The notes under the pieces are model-generated. The model saw only the letters and a program-made list of their open reading frames with translations, did no database searches and was not told where the DNA came from. The position numbers and the translations under genes were made by a program. A DNA stretch of 64,000 nt from an uncultured Prevotellaceae bacterium (GTDB taxonomy: Bacteria > Bacteroidota > Bacteroidia > Bacteroidales > Muribaculaceae). Shown here one piece after another: positions 33,883-42,149 of this stretch (position 1 is its first letter; each line of letters starts with the position of its first letter). Location: the NCBI GenBank assembly GCA_937916085.1, contig CALGGO010000035.1, positions 1-64,000 on the forward strand, in the 5' to 3' direction.

Positions 33883-35076
33883 ATGCCTATTATTTCACAA
33901 CGCGGCATCGACATGCCCGCATCGCCAATTCGCAAACTTGCGCCATTTGCTGTGGCAGCAAAGCAGAAAGGTATCAAAGTGTATCATCTAAACATCGGTC
34001 AGCCCGACATCGCCACGCCACAAGAGGGCCTCGACGCTCTCAAGAACGTGGACCGCAAAGTGCTTGAGTATTCGCCCTCGCAGGGCTATCAGAGCTATCT
34101 CGACAAGCTCGTGGGTTACTATGGCCGTTACGACATCAAGCTCGACGCCAGCAACATCATCGTTACCTGCGGTGGCAGCGAGGCGTTGCAGTTTGCTTTC
34201 CTCGCTTGCTTCAATCCTGGCGACGAACTCATCGTTCCTGAGCCGGTGTATGCCAACTATATGGGCTTCGCCTGTGAGATGGGCGTGAAAGTGCGCACTA
34301 TCACCACGCAGATTGAGAACGGCTTTGCTTTGCCATCAATCGAGGAGTTTGAGAAGCTGATCACCGACCGCACCCGCGCCATCATGATTTGCAATCCCAA
34401 CAACCCCACTGGCACACTCTATTCCAACGAGGAGCTCCTTCAGCTGCGCGACCTGGTGAAGAAGCATGACCTCTACCTCATCAGCGACGAGGTGTATCGC
34501 GAGTTCCGTTACAGCGACAAGCCTTACCTGAGTGCCCTGCACCTTGAGGGCATCGAGGACAACGCCATCGTCATCGACTCGGTATCGAAGCGTTACAGCG
34601 AGTGCGGCATCCGCATCGGCGCTTTCATTACCCGCAACAAGCAGTTGCTCACCACAGTGATGAAGTTTGCCCAGGCACGTCTCAGTCCTCCATTGATTGG
34701 GCAGATTGTTGCTGAGGCATCGCTTGCCGCACCTCAAGCCTATCATCAGGGCGTTTATGACGAGTATATCGCTCGCCGCGACTGCCTCGTTGAGGGTCTG
34801 AACAAGATTCCCGGCGTCTTTGCGCCAATGCCCACAGGAGCCTTCTATGCTATGGTTAAGCTCCCAGTGCAGGATTGCGACGACTTCTGCCGCTGGTGCC
34901 TTGATGAGTTCAGCTACGAAGGTGAGACAGTGATGATGGCTCCCGCCACAGGCTTTTACGCTACCCCAGGCGAGGGCAAGAACATCGTGCGCATGGCCTA
35001 CGTCCTCAAAATCGAAGACCTCAAGCGCGCACTAGTAGTCCTCGAGAAAGCTCTCGAAGCCTACAACGCACGTTAA
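33883..35076 (+). CDS. PLP-dependent aminotransferase (class I/II, aspartate aminotransferase-like)
   Basis: A 397-residue cytoplasmic enzyme. The cofactor Lys is in SVSKRYSECGIRIG, NPNNPTGT is the family's substrate-binding motif, and DEVYREFRY marks the PLP Asp/Tyr strand. The N-terminal GIDMPASPIRKLAPFA is typical of AspAT-like enzymes. The preferred amino acid is not certain. It is monocistronic, with its own promoter and terminator. A second related enzyme is at 55530-56723. Confidence 0.9.
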   Translation: MPIISQRGIDMPASPIRKLAPFAVAAKQKGIKVYHLNIGQPDIATPQEGLDALKNVDRKVLEYSPSQGYQSYLDKLVGYYGRYDIKLDASNIIVTCGGSEALQFAFLACFNPGDELIVPEPVYANYMGFACEMGVKVRTITTQIENGFALPSIEEFEKLITDRTRAIMICNPNNPTGTLYSNEELLQLRDLVKKHDLYLISDEVYREFRYSDKPYLSALHLEGIEDNAIVIDSVSKRYSECGIRIGAFITRNKQLLTTVMKFAQARLSPPLIGQIVAEASLAAPQAYHQGVYDEYIARRDCLVEGLNKIPGVFAPMPTGAFYAMVKLPVQDCDDFCRWCLDEFSYEGETVMMAPATGFYATPGEGKNIVRMAYVLKIEDLKRALVVLEKALEAYNAR

Positions 35077-35099
35077 TAGCTTTTTATAACCCTATAATA

Positions 35100-35132
35100 A
35101 ATGCCACCGATGCTCAAAGCGCCGGTGGCATT
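35100..35132 (+). terminator. Terminator of the aminotransferase gene
   Basis: AATGCCACCG (35100-35109) pairs with CGGTGGCATT (35123-35132) around a 13-nt loop, followed by ATCTCTTT. The truncated Bro-N frame on the minus strand ends inside this hairpin. Confidence 0.8.
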
Positions 35133-35419
35133 ATCTCTTTAAATAACGTCAATCTACTTGCTCGTAATAATAAGAGTAGTCGATACCTTTCATAAGCAAG
35201 AAGTTTCAACTGGTTAGTGACACTAACCACTTCACTTCCTTGCTTGCGGAGTTTAGTCTTGAGGTACTTCCAGTAGTTGCGGGTGCGGGTGTAATCGTCT
35301 TGCTCGTTGATGGCGGCGACCACATCGAGCACCGAGAACCACCATTTGCTGTTCTCGTTGTCCCAAATGGCCCGCACCTCGCGGTTGTTGTAAAAGCGTA
35401 TGGAAATCTTGTTTGCCAT
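35114..35419 (-). pseudogene. Truncated Bro-N (phage antirepressor-like) gene
   Basis: The first ~75 residues (MANKISIRFYNNREVRAIWDNENSKWWFSVLDVV...DDYTRTRNYWKYLKTKLRKQGSEVVSVTNQLKL) are a good Bro-N domain. After that the frame turns into a low-complexity run (YERYRLLLLLRASRLTLF) and ends inside the aminotransferase's terminator. In the next frame the same DNA reads LLMKGIDYSYYYEQVD and then stops, as if a longer gene lost its middle by deletion or frameshift. No other phage gene is nearby. Likely a decayed remnant; a functional stand-alone Bro-N protein is not excluded. Confidence 0.7.
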
Positions 35420-35439
35420 TTAAAGGTGGGTTCTATAAA

Positions 35440-36207
35440 CTATTTGAGCTTTGTGCGGCATAGTTCGCTGATGGTGATTGCTGCGGCGATGCCCACGTTG
35501 AGGCTCTCGCTGCGGGTGCCTTTTCTGGGCATGGCTGGGATGTGGAGGCGCTGGGTCACATGTTCTGCCACTTTCGGGCTGATGCCTTGACCCTCGTTGC
35601 CGAAGATGACGAAGGCTCCTCCGTCGGGGAGTTTGGCGCTGTAGATGTTGTCTCCATCGAGGAATGTGCCCATGACTGGCATGTCGCTGAAGTCGTCGAG
35701 GAAGAAGTCGAGGTCGCAGTAATGCACCTTCACCCGGCTGATGGCTCCCATAGTTGCCTGCACCACCTTGTGGTTATAGACATCGACTGTCGATTTGCTG
35801 GCAAATATGTTCTTGATGCCAAACCAGTCGGCGAGTCGCATGATAGTGCCCAGGTTGCCAGGGTCTTGGATGTTGTCGAGCACAATATTAAGCCCTGAGC
35901 GGACCTCGTCGTCGCTATAATCGACTTTGGGAATCTCATATACCGCCATCACGTCGCTCGGTGTGGTGAACTGCGACATGCGCGCCATCTGGCTCTTGTG
36001 GGCGAGCACGAGTTTGGGGTAATGCTCGGCGGTTCCTTGCTGCTCATACCACGCCTTAGTGGCGATGAGATAGCGGCAGTTGAAGGCACGCCATGTGTCG
36101 CGCACGCATTTCCATCCCTCGGCGACAAAGAGTCCTTCCTTGTCGCGGTATTTCTTCACAGCCAGCGACGATACCAGCTTGATAATTCCGTTGTTGATGT
36201 CTTGCAT
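35440..36207 (-). CDS. SpoU/TrmH-family RNA 2'-O-methyltransferase
   Basis: A 255-residue protein: an N-terminal RNA-binding part (IKLVSSLAVKKYRDKEGLFVAEGWKCVRD) and a SPOUT domain with LDNIQDPGNLGTIMRLADWFG, VIFGNEGQGIS and IPAMPRKGTRSESLNVGIAAAI, all SAM-knot motifs. The start at 36207 (MQDINNGIIKLVSSL) is chosen because the upstream extension is a Lys/Arg/Ser-rich run encoded by the TCGAGCAA array. The substrate (a tRNA or rRNA) is unknown. Confidence 0.92.
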   Translation of the reverse strand: MQDINNGIIKLVSSLAVKKYRDKEGLFVAEGWKCVRDTWRAFNCRYLIATKAWYEQQGTAEHYPKLVLAHKSQMARMSQFTTPSDVMAVYEIPKVDYSDDEVRSGLNIVLDNIQDPGNLGTIMRLADWFGIKNIFASKSTVDVYNHKVVQATMGAISRVKVHYCDLDFFLDDFSDMPVMGTFLDGDNIYSAKLPDGGAFVIFGNEGQGISPKVAEHVTQRLHIPAMPRKGTRSESLNVGIAAAITISELCRTKLK

Positions 36208-36243
36208 TGTTATAACGTTTTTAAGGGGCGAGCTTAGGAGTTT

Positions 36244-36299
36244 TCGAGCAATCGATTTTTCGATTTTTCGAGCATTCGAGTTTTCGAGCAATCGAGAAA
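36244..36299. repeat. Seven in-phase octamers (TCGAGCAA / TCGATTTT)
   Basis: TCGAGCAA, TCGATTTT twice, TCGAGCAT, TCGAGTTT, TCGAGCAA and TCGAGAAA in strict 8-bp steps. The last unit abuts the stop codon of the PP2C gene (36300-36302). Confidence 0.9.
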
Positions 36300-37934
36300 T
36301 TATGGAATCTCTGTCCTGCGCGGCTTGCCTGGTGGAGGTGGCACAGCCACGCCGCGGTTAGATTTGGTCGGGTCGTTGCTAGCCTTCTTGGGTGGAGGCA
36401 CGCCACCGCCTTGCTGTGCCTGAGGCTTGGGCTCATCGTTGCTGGCAGCAGGAGTCGCGGGCACCTCTTTCTCAAGTTCGTTATAGTCGTTCTTGTTGTC
36501 GAAAGCGTCGGGATATGGGTCGCCTTCCTTTACTCTAGGCACTCGCACGTTGCTACCCGTGGGCAGTGGAATGTTGTTGACTCTTGGAGCAGGAGTCACT
36601 GCCACGTTGCTGCCGGTGGCTGGTTCGCCGGCAGTGGCTGGCTCGCCATCGTTGTCAAACGGCTCTAAAGGATCTTCGGGCACCACGTCATTGACAGGAA
36701 TGTCTTTGCTCACGATTACATCGGGGTCGCTTTTCTCCTCGGTTTTGCTCACCTCCGATGTTTCCTTATCGCTGTTTTTCTTGCCGTTATAGAGCATCAG
36801 GGCAGCTATGGCGCCAAGAAACAGCAGAGCGGCAACTATTATCCATAGCGTGCGCTTCGACGACTTGCTCTTGCTTGCTGCTGGCAGAGGTTGGGCAGGT
36901 AGTGGAGGGGTGACTGTGACGGGTTGCTCCTCGCCAGCCGATGCGCTCATATCCAAATCTTGCTCCAATGGTGCCTCGATAGGCTCAATGCTTTCGCTAG
37001 CCTCTGTGCCAGGAGCCGTTAATGGCGCCAGAGGGGGAATGATTGCTGTGGGCGCTGGAGGAGTGATTGCTGCGGGCTCCTTATGTGCGAGAATCACGCT
37101 GCGTCGCACCATCTTGTCGCACATCAGTCGCTCGGTGTTGACGAGCAGGTGGTCGCCTTCTTCTTTCTCAACGCTCTCCACCTCAATGAGCAGGATGCTA
37201 TGGCAGGCGGGTACAGCATCGGTGAGCATCTTGAGCGATGCAAGCTTCTGGGCGTTGCTCAACGTGCTGTTGCATAACACGTCTTTGAGCTTCTTGTCGC
37301 TCAGCGCGCTAGTGATGCCGTCGCAGCACAGAACGAAGTAGTCGCCCGCTTGGATGTCGGTAATGAACGCCACATCGGGCACTGCCGCAGTGCTGGGGCT
37401 GGGGAGCATGGCGCGGGTGAGAACGTTCTTTTTTGCCGACGCGTCGGCCTCGGCGCGGGTGAGACGACCTGCGGCAAAGAGGTCGTTGACTAGCGAGTGA
37501 TCGCGGGAGCGGTATAGTGTCTCGCGGCGTGATGGGCGCAGGTGATAGACACGGCTGTTGCCAATGTGGGCTGCCGCCACGCCAAAGTTGCCAACGGCGA
37601 GCATCGCCATCGTGGTGCCCATAGGGTAACGGCTCGACTCAAAGCGGCTATAGGTGGCATCGAGTTGCTCTTGGGCATGCACCACAGCACGGCGCACTGT
37701 CACGCCAGTGAGCTGCTGCGAGAAATCGACCCTAGTGTTCATCCACTCGCCGAGGGCTTGCGCCACTACGGCGCTCGCCACCTCGCTGTGAGCATGACCC
37801 GTAACGCCATCGCACAGCACAAACACATGGTCGCTGGCCTTCACGTCAACGAGATGCGGGAACAACGAGTTGCACTGCACCGTCGATCGCCCCTTCTCAC
37901 TTATTCCTAATGGAGCTTTTAGCTTTATTTTCAT
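36300..37934 (-). CDS. PP2C-family Ser/Thr phosphatase with membrane anchor and Pro-rich tail
   Basis: A 544-residue protein. Residues ~1-250 are a PP2C domain, with metal-site Asp in FVLCDGVTGHAHSEVA (D42), GTTMAMLAVG and LCCDGITSALSDKKL. A Pro-rich linker follows, then one membrane helix (~362-385, TLWIIVAALLFLGAIAALMLY) and a long Asp/Glu/Pro-rich extracytoplasmic tail (~390-544). The phosphatase is thus cytoplasmic with an external tail that could sense or anchor. No partner kinase is in the window. Its start lies next to a 23-unit octamer array, divergent from fba. Confidence 0.88.
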   Translation of the reverse strand: MKIKLKAPLGISEKGRSTVQCNSLFPHLVDVKASDHVFVLCDGVTGHAHSEVASAVVAQALGEWMNTRVDFSQQLTGVTVRRAVVHAQEQLDATYSRFESSRYPMGTTMAMLAVGNFGVAAAHIGNSRVYHLRPSRRETLYRSRDHSLVNDLFAAGRLTRAEADASAKKNVLTRAMLPSPSTAAVPDVAFITDIQAGDYFVLCCDGITSALSDKKLKDVLCNSTLSNAQKLASLKMLTDAVPACHSILLIEVESVEKEEGDHLLVNTERLMCDKMVRRSVILAHKEPAAITPPAPTAIIPPLAPLTAPGTEASESIEPIEAPLEQDLDMSASAGEEQPVTVTPPLPAQPLPAASKSKSSKRTLWIIVAALLFLGAIAALMLYNGKKNSDKETSEVSKTEEKSDPDVIVSKDIPVNDVVPEDPLEPFDNDGEPATAGEPATGSNVAVTPAPRVNNIPLPTGSNVRVPRVKEGDPYPDAFDNKNDYNELEKEVPATPAASNDEPKPQAQQGGGVPPPKKASNDPTKSNRGVAVPPPPGKPRRTEIP

Positions 37935-37979
37935 TATTATCTTGTTATCTTGTTATCTGATATCTTGTTTTCTTTTATT

Positions 37980-38163
37980 CTTGTATTCTTGTCTTCTTGT
38001 TCTCTTGTCTTCTTGTTCTCTTGTCTTCTTGTCCTCTTGTTCTCTTGTCCTCTTGTCCTCTTGTCCTCTTGTCCTCTTGTCCACTTGTCCACTTGTCCTC
38101 TTGTTCTCTTGTCCTCTTGTCCTCTTGTCCACTTGTCCTCTTGTTTTCTTGTTTTCTTGTTCT
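37980..38163. repeat. Twenty-three in-phase octamers (CTTGTCCT / CTTGTTCT / CTTGTCCA)
   Basis: The longest array in the window, in strict 8-bp register over 184 bases, with a looser T-rich lead-in from 37937. It lies between the divergent PP2C and fba genes. The 431-bp gap also holds the fba promoter. Confidence 0.93.
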
Positions 38164-38268
38164 CTTAATTTAAGTATATATAAAATAACGTAAAAACCCA
38201 CCATTAAATTATATATCAATAAAAAAACACCTATACTAAGCGCCAGCTAGTGTGTGTGGAAAAAATAA

Positions 38269-38300
38269 TTTGTTTAAGAGAAAATAAATGTTTAACTTTG
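38269..38300 (+). promoter_or_regulatory. Promoter of fba
   Basis: TTTG at 38269-38272, a 20-base spacer, and TAACTTTG at 38293-38300. The leader is about 60 nt. Confidence 0.8.
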
Positions 38301-38365
38301 CAGTCGTAAAAAAGTAGAGACAATAGATTAGAAGTTATTCAATCTTTAAAAACAGAATTATTATT

Positions 38366-39367
38366 ATGGTAAGTTACAAGGAATTAGGCCTGGTCAACAC
38401 CCGCGAGATGTTTGCTAAGGCAATCAATGGAGGTTATGCTATTCCCGCCTTCAATTTCAACAACATGGAGCAGCTTCAGGCTATCATCAAGGCTAGCGCC
38501 GAGACTAAATCGCCAGTAATCCTGCAAGTTTCGAAAGGTGCGCGCAACTACGCCAACCAAACCCTGCTGCGCTACATGGCACAGGGTGCCGTAGAGTATG
38601 CCAAGGAGCTGGGATGGGAGCATCCACAAATCTGCCTCCACCTCGACCACGGCGACACCTTTGAGGTGTGCAAGAGCTGTGTTGACTTTGGCTTCTCGAG
38701 CGTGATGATCGATGGCAGCTCACTGCCCTATGAGGAGAACATTGCCTTGACAAAGAAGGTTGTGGAGTATGCTCACCAGTTTGACGTTACTGTAGAGGCC
38801 GAGCTTGGCGTGCTCGCCGGCGTGGAAGACGACGTGCAGGCCGAGGAGTCGCACTACACTAAGCCCGAGGAGGTTATCGACTTCGCCACCCGCACCGGCT
38901 GCGACTCGCTGGCAATCTCCATTGGCACCAGCCATGGCGCTTACAAGTTCAAACCCGAGCAGTGTACCCGCGACCCCAAGACTGGCAAGCTCGTTCCTCC
39001 CCCATTGGCGTTCGACGTGCTCGACGCCATCATGGAGAAACTTCCTGGCTTCCCCATCGTGCTCCACGGCTCATCGTCAGTGCCACAGGAGTATGTTGAC
39101 ACTATCAACATGTATGGTGGCAACCTGCCCGATGCAGTAGGCATCCCCGAGGAGCAGCTCCGCAAGGCCGCCAAGAGCGCGGTGTGCAAAATCAACATCG
39201 ACAGCGACAGCCGCCTCGCGTTCACTGCCGCCGTGCGCAAAGTGTTCGCTGAGAAACCAGGCGAGTTCGACCCACGCAAGTACTGCGGCCCCGCCCGCGA
39301 CGAGATGACCAAGCTCTACAAGCACAAAATCATCGAAGTGCTCGGTAGCGACGGCAAAGCCGAGTAA
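38366..39367 (+). CDS. fba: Class II fructose-bisphosphate aldolase
   Basis: A 333-residue zinc aldolase of glycolysis/gluconeogenesis. Zinc and substrate motifs include LHLDHGDTFE, VEAELGVLAG, SIGTSHGAYKF and LHGSSSVP; NIDSDSRLAFTAAVRK is the C-terminal phosphate-binding part. Its length matches the family. The codon choice is that of a highly expressed gene (few rare codons). It has its own promoter; an inverted-repeat element follows the stop codon. Confidence 0.96.
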   Translation: MVSYKELGLVNTREMFAKAINGGYAIPAFNFNNMEQLQAIIKASAETKSPVILQVSKGARNYANQTLLRYMAQGAVEYAKELGWEHPQICLHLDHGDTFEVCKSCVDFGFSSVMIDGSSLPYEENIALTKKVVEYAHQFDVTVEAELGVLAGVEDDVQAEESHYTKPEEVIDFATRTGCDSLAISIGTSHGAYKFKPEQCTRDPKTGKLVPPPLAFDVLDAIMEKLPGFPIVLHGSSSVPQEYVDTINMYGGNLPDAVGIPEEQLRKAAKSAVCKINIDSDSRLAFTAAVRKVFAEKPGEFDPRKYCGPARDEMTKLYKHKIIEVLGSDGKAE

Positions 39368-39380
39368 TTTATCATGCTTT

Positions 39381-39493
39381 TAGCTGACTAGCTGACAAGC
39401 AAACAAGCTGACGAGACAAATGTGGAGTCAAACGACCAGAAACGATCAAAAACGACCATTGTCTTTTCAGCTTGTTCCTTATCAGCTTGTTAG
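39381..39493. repeat. 3'-UTR inverted-repeat element after fba
   Basis: The left arm is AGCTGACT, AGCTGACA, AGCAAACA, AGCTGACG in 8-bp steps. The right arm (39471-39493) holds TCAGCTTGTTCCTTATCAGC, its reverse complement in type. The central 39426-39446 matches 29699-29719 exactly in inverse orientation. Confidence 0.75.
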
Positions 39494-39524
39494 TATTATA
39501 AAGACACAAATTCAGTCTTTAATT

Positions 39525-41093
39525 ATGAAGAGATTTTTCTATATCTGCACATTTTTCGTTGCTCTAGTGGCGTTGAGCGCATGTGGCAGCAAGGACAAAG
39601 GTATTTATCCTTTTGAGGAAGAGACCAAATACCTTATTGTTAGGTTGCAGGGTAGCGACAAGTGGAGCGTTATCAACATCGAGAATGGCGACATTGTCGC
39701 CAAGAATGCTATCAGTGGCATGCCCTCGGCGGTGCATGAAGATATGTTCTACGTCTATGACACCGAGACAGCCCGCATCAACTATTACAACGTGAAAGAC
39801 TGCTCCAAGCCAGTGAACAGCGAGCCCTACTGCTCGGCGACGAGTTTCAACGGCGGCTATGCCGTAGCCTGCCTGCCTGGAGAGGACCTGCAGGTCATTG
39901 ACAAGAACTGCCAGACGGTGAAGAAGCTGCCGCCAAGCATCAATTCGGCGTCGATGTTCCTCGGCGACCTCGCTATCGTTAAAGACGACATGGGGTTGAG
40001 CGGATTTATCGACACTAAGGGCGACACAGTGATAAGCCCACGTCTTGGTCTCGCCAACGCCTTCCTCTTCGATGACGCGGCACTGGTATCGGAGAGTCAG
40101 GTTGCCGACACTTCTGCTGTGTCGAGTCTGGTGGTTATCGACAAGAAGGGCGAGAAGCTGTTTGACTTCGACAGCGAGAAGTACCTGCCCATAAACCGCT
40201 ATTTCATCAATGGCTCCCTCAAGGTGATGCTGGCAAAAGACCAGAAAATAGTATATCTCGACAAGAAGGGCAAAGAGACGGGCGACACGCTGGTCTTGCC
40301 TAAGAAGATAAGAGATGTCAATTACCGCGACGTGAAGCACGTGGGCAATGACCGCTACATGGTCATCAAGGGCGACCGCATGGGACTCGTCGATAACAAT
40401 AACGATACGCTCATCGGCATCAACTATGATGGCATTGTAAATCTCACTCCCAGCCGCTTTATCGTTGCCCAAGACTCGGTGATGATGATCGTTGACGAGA
40501 AGGGAAAGCAGGTGGGCAAAGCCAAGTTTGTTGATTTCATCGACAGCAACAACTTTGAAGAGGCGGCAGGTAGAGGATATGTGAACCCCGCAAAGGTGGC
40601 GGCGACTATGCTGCAGCTTTTTGACAAGGACGCCGTGTTCAACGTGCGCAAGGGTGCTACACTGATGGAGATAAACCAGGCAGTGGGAATGGACCCTGAC
40701 CAATACGTGGGCGCTACCGATCTTACTGGTCCGCTGCCACCGCTGATTTTCACCTATCATTTCGACCGAGAGATAGCTTCAGTAAAAGCTGCTGCACCAA
40801 GCGACAGCATTGTGGCGGCTGCTCAGCCAGCGGCGCAGTTCAACTATAACGCTGTGGTTCGTGGTGTGACGTTGCAGTACCCCGTCAGGGAGTGCAAGCC
40901 AGGCACCGAGGAGGAGATATTGCAGCTTATCACCCAGCAGATGGGCAAGAAGGGTTTTGGCATGAATGACGACGGCTCATTCACCAGCGACGACGGCTGC
41001 GTGGTGGTGATGGGTTATGAGAAGGGTGTGTTCCAGATTAACTACTACTTCAACGCCTCCGAGAAGAAACCCCTGCCACGAGTGAGCCGCTAA
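39525..41093 (+). CDS. Lipoprotein with WG-like repeats
   Basis: A 522-residue lipoprotein; the signal peptide MKRFFYICTFFVALVALSAC ends in a lipobox (LSAC). The frame is open upstream but runs through the inverted-repeat element, so 39525 is chosen. The body (~40-420) has repeated short beta motifs such as SGFIDTKGDTVISPRLG and GLVDNNNDTLIGINYDGIVNL, in the style of WG/KWG repeats, which suggests a propeller or solenoid. The C-terminal ~100 residues (EEEILQLITQQMGKKGFG) form a different domain. Function unknown. Confidence 0.85.
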   Translation: MKRFFYICTFFVALVALSACGSKDKGIYPFEEETKYLIVRLQGSDKWSVINIENGDIVAKNAISGMPSAVHEDMFYVYDTETARINYYNVKDCSKPVNSEPYCSATSFNGGYAVACLPGEDLQVIDKNCQTVKKLPPSINSASMFLGDLAIVKDDMGLSGFIDTKGDTVISPRLGLANAFLFDDAALVSESQVADTSAVSSLVVIDKKGEKLFDFDSEKYLPINRYFINGSLKVMLAKDQKIVYLDKKGKETGDTLVLPKKIRDVNYRDVKHVGNDRYMVIKGDRMGLVDNNNDTLIGINYDGIVNLTPSRFIVAQDSVMMIVDEKGKQVGKAKFVDFIDSNNFEEAAGRGYVNPAKVAATMLQLFDKDAVFNVRKGATLMEINQAVGMDPDQYVGATDLTGPLPPLIFTYHFDREIASVKAAAPSDSIVAAAQPAAQFNYNAVVRGVTLQYPVRECKPGTEEEILQLITQQMGKKGFGMNDDGSFTSDDGCVVVMGYEKGVFQINYYFNASEKKPLPRVSR

Positions 41094-41098
41094 CTTAA

Positions 41099-41194
41099 TG
41101 CATAATGCATAATGCACAATGCATAATCTCAATTAATAATTCAAGCGCCTGCGGCGCAAACTTAACACTTAACACTTATAACTTAACACTTATA
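41099..41194. repeat. Two heptamer arrays upstream of the Pmp3 gene
   Basis: CATAATG, CATAATG, CACAATG, CATAATC at ~41101-41128, then ACTTAAC, ACTTAAC, ACTTATA, ACTTAAC, ACTTATA at 41160-41194, each in 7-bp steps. The second array ends five bases before the TTG start codon of the next gene. Confidence 0.82.
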
Positions 41195-41199
41195 ACAGT

Positions 41200-41508
41200 T
41201 TGTCTTTAACGAGAAAAATATTGGCTGTTGTGTTTCCTCCTTTTGCCGTTGTTGACAAGGGGTGTGGCACCTATCTTGTGGCTTTCATTCTCACGTGCTT
41301 GGGGTGGATTCCTGGTGTGATTTTCGCTTTTGTGGTGCTCAAAAAGGAGCAGCGTAAGCTGGGCGACAATTCTCATCAGGTGAGCAAACTTCAAAACAGA
41401 AGTTCGGCAACTGGCAGTGCCAGCGGTGGCACCTCGCAGCAGTCGCCATTTGATCGCCCCCGCAGGATGCCAAACAATAATCAGTCAGGAGGCTGGCAAA
41501 GATGGTGA
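41200..41508 (+). CDS. Pmp3/YqaE-family small membrane protein
   Basis: A 102-residue protein whose first ~50 residues (ILAVVFPPFAVVDKGCGTYLVAFILTCLGWIPGVIFAFVVL) are the two-helix Pmp3 family; the remaining ~50 residues are Ser/Gly/Gln-rich. The start is a TTG at 41200, as no in-frame ATG or GTG lies between it and the upstream heptamer array. Family members are linked to membrane potential and stress tolerance. Its end overlaps the start of the Fur-family gene (ATGGTGA), so the two are cotranslated. Confidence 0.82.
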   Translation: MSLTRKILAVVFPPFAVVDKGCGTYLVAFILTCLGWIPGVIFAFVVLKKEQRKLGDNSHQVSKLQNRSSATGSASGGTSQQSPFDRPRRMPNNNQSGGWQRW

Positions 41509-41963
41509 TTATGGACAAGGACCAACATATCATTGACATGCTTGAGCAGCGCGACATCAAGCCCACTGCTATGCGCATCCTCGTCCTCAAAGCGATGACC
41601 AACAGCGACGATGCCTTCTCGCTGCTGAGCCTTGAAGACAAGCTTGATACAGTCGATAAATCTACCATATACCGCTGCATCACCTTGTTTCTCACCCATC
41701 ACCTCATCCATGCCATCGACGACGGCACGGGCTCGCTCAAGTATGCCGTGTGCCATGCCGACTGCCACTGCGGTGAGGAGGGCGAGCACCTCGACGACAT
41801 GCATGCCCATTTCTACTGCGAGCGTTGCCAGCGCACCTTTTGTCTAAGCCGCATCGCCGCACCAGTGGTGGCATTGCCTGGGAACTTCAAGGTTCACAGC
41901 ATCAACTATGTGCTCAAAGGGCTGTGTCCGCAGTGCAGCGAACGGCAAGCCTCGCAAAACTAA
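41502..41963 (+). CDS. Fur-family transcriptional regulator
   Basis: A 153-residue regulator with a winged-helix N-terminus (KPTAMRILVLKAMTNSDDAFSLLSLEDKLDTVDKSTIYRCITLF). The metal-binding C-terminus contains HAHFYCERCQRTFCL and LCPQCSERQ, two CxxC pairs for structural zinc. The His/Cys-rich stretch CHADCHCGEEGEHLDDMHAHFYC could bind a sensory metal. The cognate metal (iron, zinc or peroxide type) is not clear. It may start at 41502 or at 41511 (MDKDQ). Confidence 0.9.
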   Translation: MVIMDKDQHIIDMLEQRDIKPTAMRILVLKAMTNSDDAFSLLSLEDKLDTVDKSTIYRCITLFLTHHLIHAIDDGTGSLKYAVCHADCHCGEEGEHLDDMHAHFYCERCQRTFCLSRIAAPVVALPGNFKVHSINYVLKGLCPQCSERQASQN

Positions 41964-42149
41964 TTTTTAAACTTCTATGCTTTTAGCGTTTTTGTCTATA
42001 AAAAAGCTTTACTCACCCATTTTTGGTAGGTTATCAGAGAACAACAATTAAACTAATGTGGTAAAAAATGGTCAAAACAATACATTGTCGGCTACATAAT
42101 GGTTGATAATATAGAAAATACAATTACAAACATCAAAATACCTACGAAT

